A stretch of DNA of 64,000 nucleotides from contig NC_054702.1 in NCBI RefSeq assembly GCF_016097555.1, forward strand, positions 84,934,175-84,998,174, written 5' to 3'. Every line of letters begins with the position of its first letter. Position 1 is the first letter of the stretch. Position numbers and translations under genes: made by a program. Shown here piece by piece: positions 59,801-64,000 of this stretch. The stretch is from Gigantopelta aegis. Its lineage: Eukaryota > Mollusca > Gastropoda > Neomphalida > Peltospiridae. The notes beneath the pieces are model-generated. The model was not told where the DNA came from, ran no database searches, and was given only the letters and a program-made list of their open reading frames with translations.

Positions 59801-61947
59801 CATAGACCGAGTTATAAATGCATTGGTATATGTTCTGTCTTAGAAATTACAAAATACATATTAAACCACCTGTAATTAATCAGTTATGATATTAATGATA
59901 CACAGAAGAACCCTACTGTAACACACCATATTTAGTATATTGTCATATTAGAGACGGATGAGAATGTTTAATTAATCTCCATATTACCGTTACTGGAAAA
60001 TTGACTTTCATCTACCCGTTCCCTTGGGTATGACTGTATCGCTCCTTGGAATGTCGTAAAACAAACATACATTTATTTGTCTTACTGTTAGTTTAACTCT
60101 TAACTAAATTTTGGTGGATTAGGAAGAGAGAAGTCTTTGTATTGGTCTTACATGTCAATAAGCCGTTATTAATTTAAAACTAAATATGGCTGGAAACTAG
60201 TCCTGTGAACCAAATACCTACCAGTCCTGAGACCGATGGCTTAACCTGTGCGTGTACTTACTAGGTTGTGTAGATACAGTCTGTCGTAGTAGTCCCGACC
60301 TCCTCGGATGTCGACCTCTTCAATCTCCCTGAACCGTCGACCTGTGTCATCATAGAACATCCGACCAATCACATACACGTGCTTGTCTGGGTCAAACTGG
60401 AAAAAAAAAATGGAACATGCGACCAATCAAATATACGTACTTTTATCTGGGTCAAACTGAAAAAAAAAATAGAACATCCGACTAATCACATACACGTGCT
60501 TGTCTGGGTCAAACTGAAAAATAATATAGAACATGCGACCAATCAAATACACGTGCTTATCTGAGTCAAACTGAAATTTCTTTTTATATAGAACATGCGA
60601 CCAATCACATACACGCGCTTAACTGGGTCAACCTGGAAAATATATACTCATAGAACATGCGACCAATCAAATACATGCACTTATCTGAGTCAAACTGAAA
60701 ACTGAAAACAAATAGAAAATGCGACCAATCACATACACGCGCTTGTAACTGAAAATTATTTTTATATAGAACATGCGACCAATTACACACACGCGCGCTT
60801 ATCTGGGTCAAACTAAAAAAACAAAAAACTTTAGAACAGGCGACCAATCACATACCCGTGCTTATCTGGGTCAAACTGAAAGATATAATTTAAATAGAAC
60901 ATGCGACCAATTACACACACACGCTTATCTGGGTCAAACTGAAAAAACAAAAACAAAAAACTTTAAAACAGGCGACCAATCACATACACGCGCTTATCTG
61001 GGGCAAACTGGGGGAAAAAGTAGAACAGGCGACCAATCAGATACACGCTCTTATCTGGGTCAAACTAAAACAAATACAGACACACTGAATATAATGACTG
61101 AACATCTTACATTCACATACATAAGTCAACAAAAAAGAAAGAAAAAAAAAGGTGTTTATTGTTGTATGGATTCATATTGTTTTGCAAACTAATACCAAGT
61201 ATTTAGCTTTTTGACCAAGTAGTATGTTTTACCTTTCTTCGACCTTGAAAGAGAATTAAAGGTTTTATTTTTAATGTCTGACTAATTTATGATACTGGTA
61301 GCGTAGTCGTATTTCTACTTACCACATTGAAGCGTCCCTCAAATTGTTTAGGACTCTCTGAAAAGCAGAACAAATAATGCAATAATCCTGCCTCGGATTC
61401 AAGGTTTCAGGTCAGTAAAACAACTGTTATAGACATTAAAGTATTCTAGTAGTCTATATCTTATATTACTAGTACATGTATTTTCAAGAAAATCGAAGTT
61501 CAAACATAATTACTTTGTTGTTAGAAGGGATTTCATTCTGACATCTTTAGGATGGGGTGGGGCAAGGGCAGGGGAAAATCCCTTGGCTTTATCTTCTTTG
61601 TGATTTTAAATGGGGAAGGTGCACATTCAAGTCTATGGAGAATATTTAGGTTTAAAATTGGCATTTTGTACAGCAATTATTAACTAAAACCTAAAATATA
61701 TAAAATATATAAAACATGAGCCATAGATCGGAATTTGCAAATCAGCTTGAAAACAAATATGTCGACATTTTCAATCGAATGAAATAAGAGGCTCGAAGCC
61801 TTGAAACCCCTTTAGATTTGCCACTGCTAGTAATAAAAATACTAATTAATTATATATATTATATATAATGTAATATTTACCACAAGGGTGAGGCTTTTGG
61901 CCAAACACGATACAAAATACAGAACCTAGGACGAGAAGTCTAAACAT
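56850..61947 (-). CDS. Ependymin-related secreted protein, copy D
   Basis: Six exons: 61881-61947, 61323-61357, 60262-60396, 59403-59586, 57822-57909, 56850-56922, encoding 193 residues. Signal peptide MFRLLVLGSVFCIVFGQ, then KPHPC. Motifs: ESPKQFEGRF, MFYDDTGRRFRE, YLHNL, RKCNVTTLTRPFVP, PLDARY, TAEACLPT, and the tail RDPDAFIPPRECVTV-stop, which differs from the CPP ending of A-C. All four family cysteines are present. Intron 2 contains about eleven tandem copies of the start of exon 3 with its acceptor site. Intron 4 contains, antisense, an inserted copy of the first exon of the neighbouring plus-strand gene. A TATA box lies 50-57 bp above the start codon. Same pathway and fold as the other copies; function is inferred from the family. 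Confidence 0.92.
57376..57692 (-). mobile_element. SINE family B copy in intron 5 of ependymin copy D
   Basis: Near full length: TTTGTTTTGTTTAACGACAC, TTGATTTATTAATCATCGGC, head ending CGCTTTACCACTGGGCTATG. Flanked by CTAACCTGTAA (57365-57375) and CTAACTTGTAA (57693-57703), an 11-bp target duplication with one mismatch. Confidence 0.85.
58343..59268 (+). repeat. Transposed duplicate segment with 40-bp flanking direct repeats
   Basis: The 40-bp sequence beginning TTTTTGAAGAATTTATTTAC occurs identically at 58343-58382 and 59229-59268. Between the two lies a segment homologous, in the same orientation, to about 62297-63190. The donor locus has no such 40-bp repeats, so they mark the recipient site and look like a duplicated target. 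The shared segment contains a microsatellite-like TGTG tract, a promoter with an AGATAAG motif and exon 1 of copy E. By eye the two copies are around 95% identical, so the event is fairly recent. Confidence 0.8.
58896..58959 (+). pseudogene. Orphan duplicate of exon 1 of ependymin-related copy E
   Basis: Encodes MFVVLVVTILSLASGQ then TPKPC with the same donor GTGAGT, differing from the copy at 62846 by one Ala to Ser change in the signal peptide. It sits inside a ~850-bp segment (about 58383-59228) that is nearly identical to about 62297-63190, including upstream promoter-like sequence and the start of intron 1. It lies antisense within intron 4 of copy D and has no exon 2 of its own nearby. 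It could be a dead fragment, or it could act as an alternative first exon spliced to the exon at 63653, since its donor and reading frame are intact. Confidence 0.8.
60397..61067 (-). repeat. Exon-derived minisatellite in intron 2 of ependymin copy D
   Basis: About eleven tandem units of ~56-65 bp lie immediately upstream (in gene direction) of exon 3. Each unit repeats the exon 3 acceptor and its first ~45 coding bases. On the plus strand the units read about GAACATGCGACCAATCACAT, then ACACGCGCTTATCTGGGTCA, then AACTG and an A-rich spacer. Unit starts on the plus strand are near 60413, 60472, 60529, 60591, 60653, 60714, 60769, 60834, 60898, 60966 and 61023. Most keep CAG followed by TTTGACCCAG on the minus strand, so they form decoy 3' splice sites. 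Units resemble each other (CGCGCTTATCTGGG) more than they resemble the true exon. Confidence 0.9.
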
Positions 61948-62845
61948 CGTGAAACCCAGACCACCTGGAACTTAATACCGATAACAGGACACTGCATTTA
62001 TAAACTTAGCCTGGGCCACGTGGCCAGCACTGCCGACAGACAGTCATAATGACATACAAATATAGCATGCATTTTGATGGTTCATGCTTTATTAATTGAA
62101 TTAATAATTATATGAATGCAGAATTTAGCTCAGTTGTAGATTGTCGGCCTGACGTTCATAAGGTCGAATGTTCGATCTTCTTTAGTATACCCGTTTAGTT
62201 TCTTACTTATTTACCTTTGATCAATGAATCACATATCACAAAAGGAACTTGCTACCAGTAATGTGAAGACTACGGGCTAGCTGGAGAAAATTACTAAGGG
62301 CTCTAATTTTGACTTTTGTGTGTATTGTATGTATGTGTGCGCGTGCATGCGTGCGCGTGTATGTACATGTGTGCGTGTGTGTGTTTGCGTGCACGCGTAA
62401 ATTAATTACTTAAGATGTTACCACCCGTATGTGAGCCCTGGACCTTGACTTAATTGGCTCTCAGCGGCCCTACTTGCTGTAGGTGTAAAACTGGAAACAT
62501 ACCCGGTATATACTAACAGCGGGTTTCTTTCTTCTTGAGGTGAAAAGAGTGGGGGAAGAACAGAAAAAAAGAAGAAAAATAGAACGGGAGAAGAGGGAAC
62601 CTTGCAAAAACCTTTTCTACACTTTAAAAGAGAAAAATAGTATTAATAATTATTTTGAAAATATGCTGAAATGGCCAGCATTGTGAAAGTTTAATAATAA
62701 TACATGCTACTATTATCACTTTTGTTTAAAACTGTGAACAAAATGCCACTTCAGCTAATACAGGCCTATTTTTTTTTAGATAAGACAACTTATGTTGTCA
62801 TTCAACCAGACTACTTGAAGATATACACGTGGAACTTGGTCCGTT
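61948..62845. promoter_or_regulatory. Divergent promoter region between copies D and E
   Basis: The ~0.9 kb between the two start codons holds, from the D side, a palindromic TATA box TTTATAAA (61997-62004) and a perfect palindrome GGCCACGTGGCC with a central E-box (62014-62025). On the E side AGATAAG (62778-62784) lies 62-68 bp above its start. A weak tRNA-like SINE remnant (62118-62190) and a TG/CG-rich tract (62320-62400) lie between. The segment from about 62297 onwards is the source of the copy at 58383-59228. Confidence 0.5.
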
Positions 62846-63687
62846 ATGTTTGTGGTTCTTGTAGTGACTATTTTGGCTCTAGCCAGTGGGCAAACACCAA
62901 AACCATGTGGTGAGTTGATATAATTACAATTTTAATTCTACTTTTACAAGAACTTAAATTAATTTTGTGCGTATACATTGCAAACATAAAAATGTAAGGA
63001 AATATACTAGTCACAAGAAGTTAAGGGCCACATGGACACTGCGTCTGTGCCAGTGGTATGAAAACGCTCTTGCAGTTAATGGATGACGGAATGGCTCACT
63101 TGCAGGTATCTCGCTACTTGTCTCATGAGTGTGCTATCATTCAGAGATGGCAGGGCTCGACCACAGTCCAGAATGCCCAGTTTACGTTTTGGTGGTGTAG
63201 TTATCCGAAGCCAGATTACAAAGACATTTATACCCTCTCAACCCTAAGCAAACATGAAAAGTGTTAAATATAAAAAAGGGAGTTTCACGTGTATCATGCA
63301 GTTTTCAGGCAGGTGCCCTGCTTAATAAAAAAAAAAAGGTTTTATAAAGTCAAACAATCTTGGATTTTTTTATGCATTTGCCAAACGCTTTCTACCGGCA
63401 ACCATACAAGCTGTGAGTAAAAGGCTCATGCACATACAATCTGAAATGCTTTATTCAAGTCTGTAACCTACTTTTCATTACCTATCACCACCCTTGGTTT
63501 TTTGTTTTAATTTTTGAAAAAGTAAGTTAAACTTTGATACTGGCCCTTAATTTATTGTGACTAGTTGGTAAACTTTTCAAAACTTCAATAAATGCTTGTT
63601 AAAATAAATTGTGCATTTTAATTTCACAACCATCTATTTTTTTAATTTACAGAAAGTCCAAAGGAGTTTGAAGCAAATTTTATAAGG
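62846..63687 (+). CDS. Ependymin-related secreted protein, copy E (first two exons, runs out of window)
   Basis: Plus-strand gene, head to head with copy D. Exon 1 is 62846-62909: MFVVLVVTILALASGQ then TPKPC, a signal peptide followed by the family's first cysteine, ending in phase 1 at a GTGAGT donor. Exon 2 is 63653-63687 (35 bp, as in all other copies) with acceptor TTTACAG, encoding ESPKEFEANFIR and ending at donor GTACGT. No exon 3 (FDP-type start) is seen before the window ends, so the rest lies to the right. The intergenic space to copy D is ~0.9 kb and may be a shared promoter region. Start chosen because it is the only ATG giving a signal peptide joined to PKPC. Confidence 0.85.
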
Positions 63688-64000
63688 GTACGTTTGTTTA
63701 TGCATCTTCAGATGTTTTACTCATTGGCATATACAACAAGCATGTGTTCTTTTAATTTAAACTTAGGTTTTAACATTTTTAATATAATCTTAATGTTGCA
63801 GTATTATTTTGTCTATCATGATATTAAAGATTAATACATAATTTTAAAAATTAAATATATAAAAATTGTATATGGCATAAATATCCACTAAATAATTTCG
63901 GATTTTGTTTCGTACTTAGTTGGTATTTTTGGTGGAAGCAATGACGTGGATAAACGTTTGACCAGTCTGGACTTGAATATGTTCAGTGATACAGAATCTT

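Noticed and set aside
60773-61192. 139-codon plus-strand frame with repeated HTRAYLGQT
   Set aside because: It is the reverse-strand reading of the exon-derived minisatellite; the coding sense is minus.
62118-62190. tRNA-like sequence (TTAGCTCAGTTGTAGA, GGTCGAATGTTCGATC)
   Set aside because: No complete cloverleaf could be drawn by eye; more likely the head of a SINE remnant.
63890-64000. Exon 3 of ependymin copy E
   Set aside because: Acceptor-like TTAG occurs, but no FDP-type start or YD..NRR.RE block follows before the window ends.

Overview
The window looks like nuclear DNA of a mollusc, most likely a gastropod. It is AT-rich, has genes with many small exons and GT-AG introns, and carries several tRNA-headed SINE families with the conserved core about AACGACACCACTAGAGCACA that I associate with gastropod genomes. 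It also holds a cluster of ependymin-related secreted-protein genes of the kind expanded in molluscs. There is one assembly gap (13236-13435). The taxon is inferred from this content and was not tested by a search.

Left half (511-30235, minus strand): one very large gene, read from its start codon at 30235 towards position 1 and leaving the window before its end. I placed 24 exons whose splice sites and reading phases are all mutually consistent, giving 1,724 residues in the window. The order is signal peptide, nine thrombospondin type-1 modules, an EGF-like module, a sushi-like module, then ten cadherin-like repeats and the start of an eleventh. Even-numbered cadherin repeats carry an extra cysteine loop and odd-numbered ones (3, 5, 7, 9) have none. 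The introns hold a 38-bp satellite, a 5'-truncated L1-like LINE with a 14-bp target duplication, a decayed Tigger/pogo transposon, SINEs and several MITEs.

Middle (30236-34667): no gene recognised. It holds TA repeats, a short derivative of the Tigger family, a MULE-type transposase remnant and a SINE.

Right half (34668-64000): a cluster of ependymin-related genes. Four complete minus-strand copies (called here EPDR-A 34668-38796, B 40047-44453, C 47857-53508, D 56850-61947) share one six-exon plan with a 35-bp second exon and a 135-bp third exon. They encode 189-193 residue secreted proteins with four conserved cysteines. A fifth copy (E) starts on the plus strand at 62846, head to head with D, and leaves the window after exon 2. 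Two events stand out. The acceptor and first ~45 bases of exon 3 of copy D are amplified about eleven times in the intron just upstream. A ~850-bp segment carrying promoter and exon 1 of copy E was copied into intron 4 of copy D, flanked by a 40-bp direct repeat. GATA-type motifs recur close upstream of the start codons of this cluster.

No tRNA, rRNA, CRISPR or LTR-type elements were recognised.
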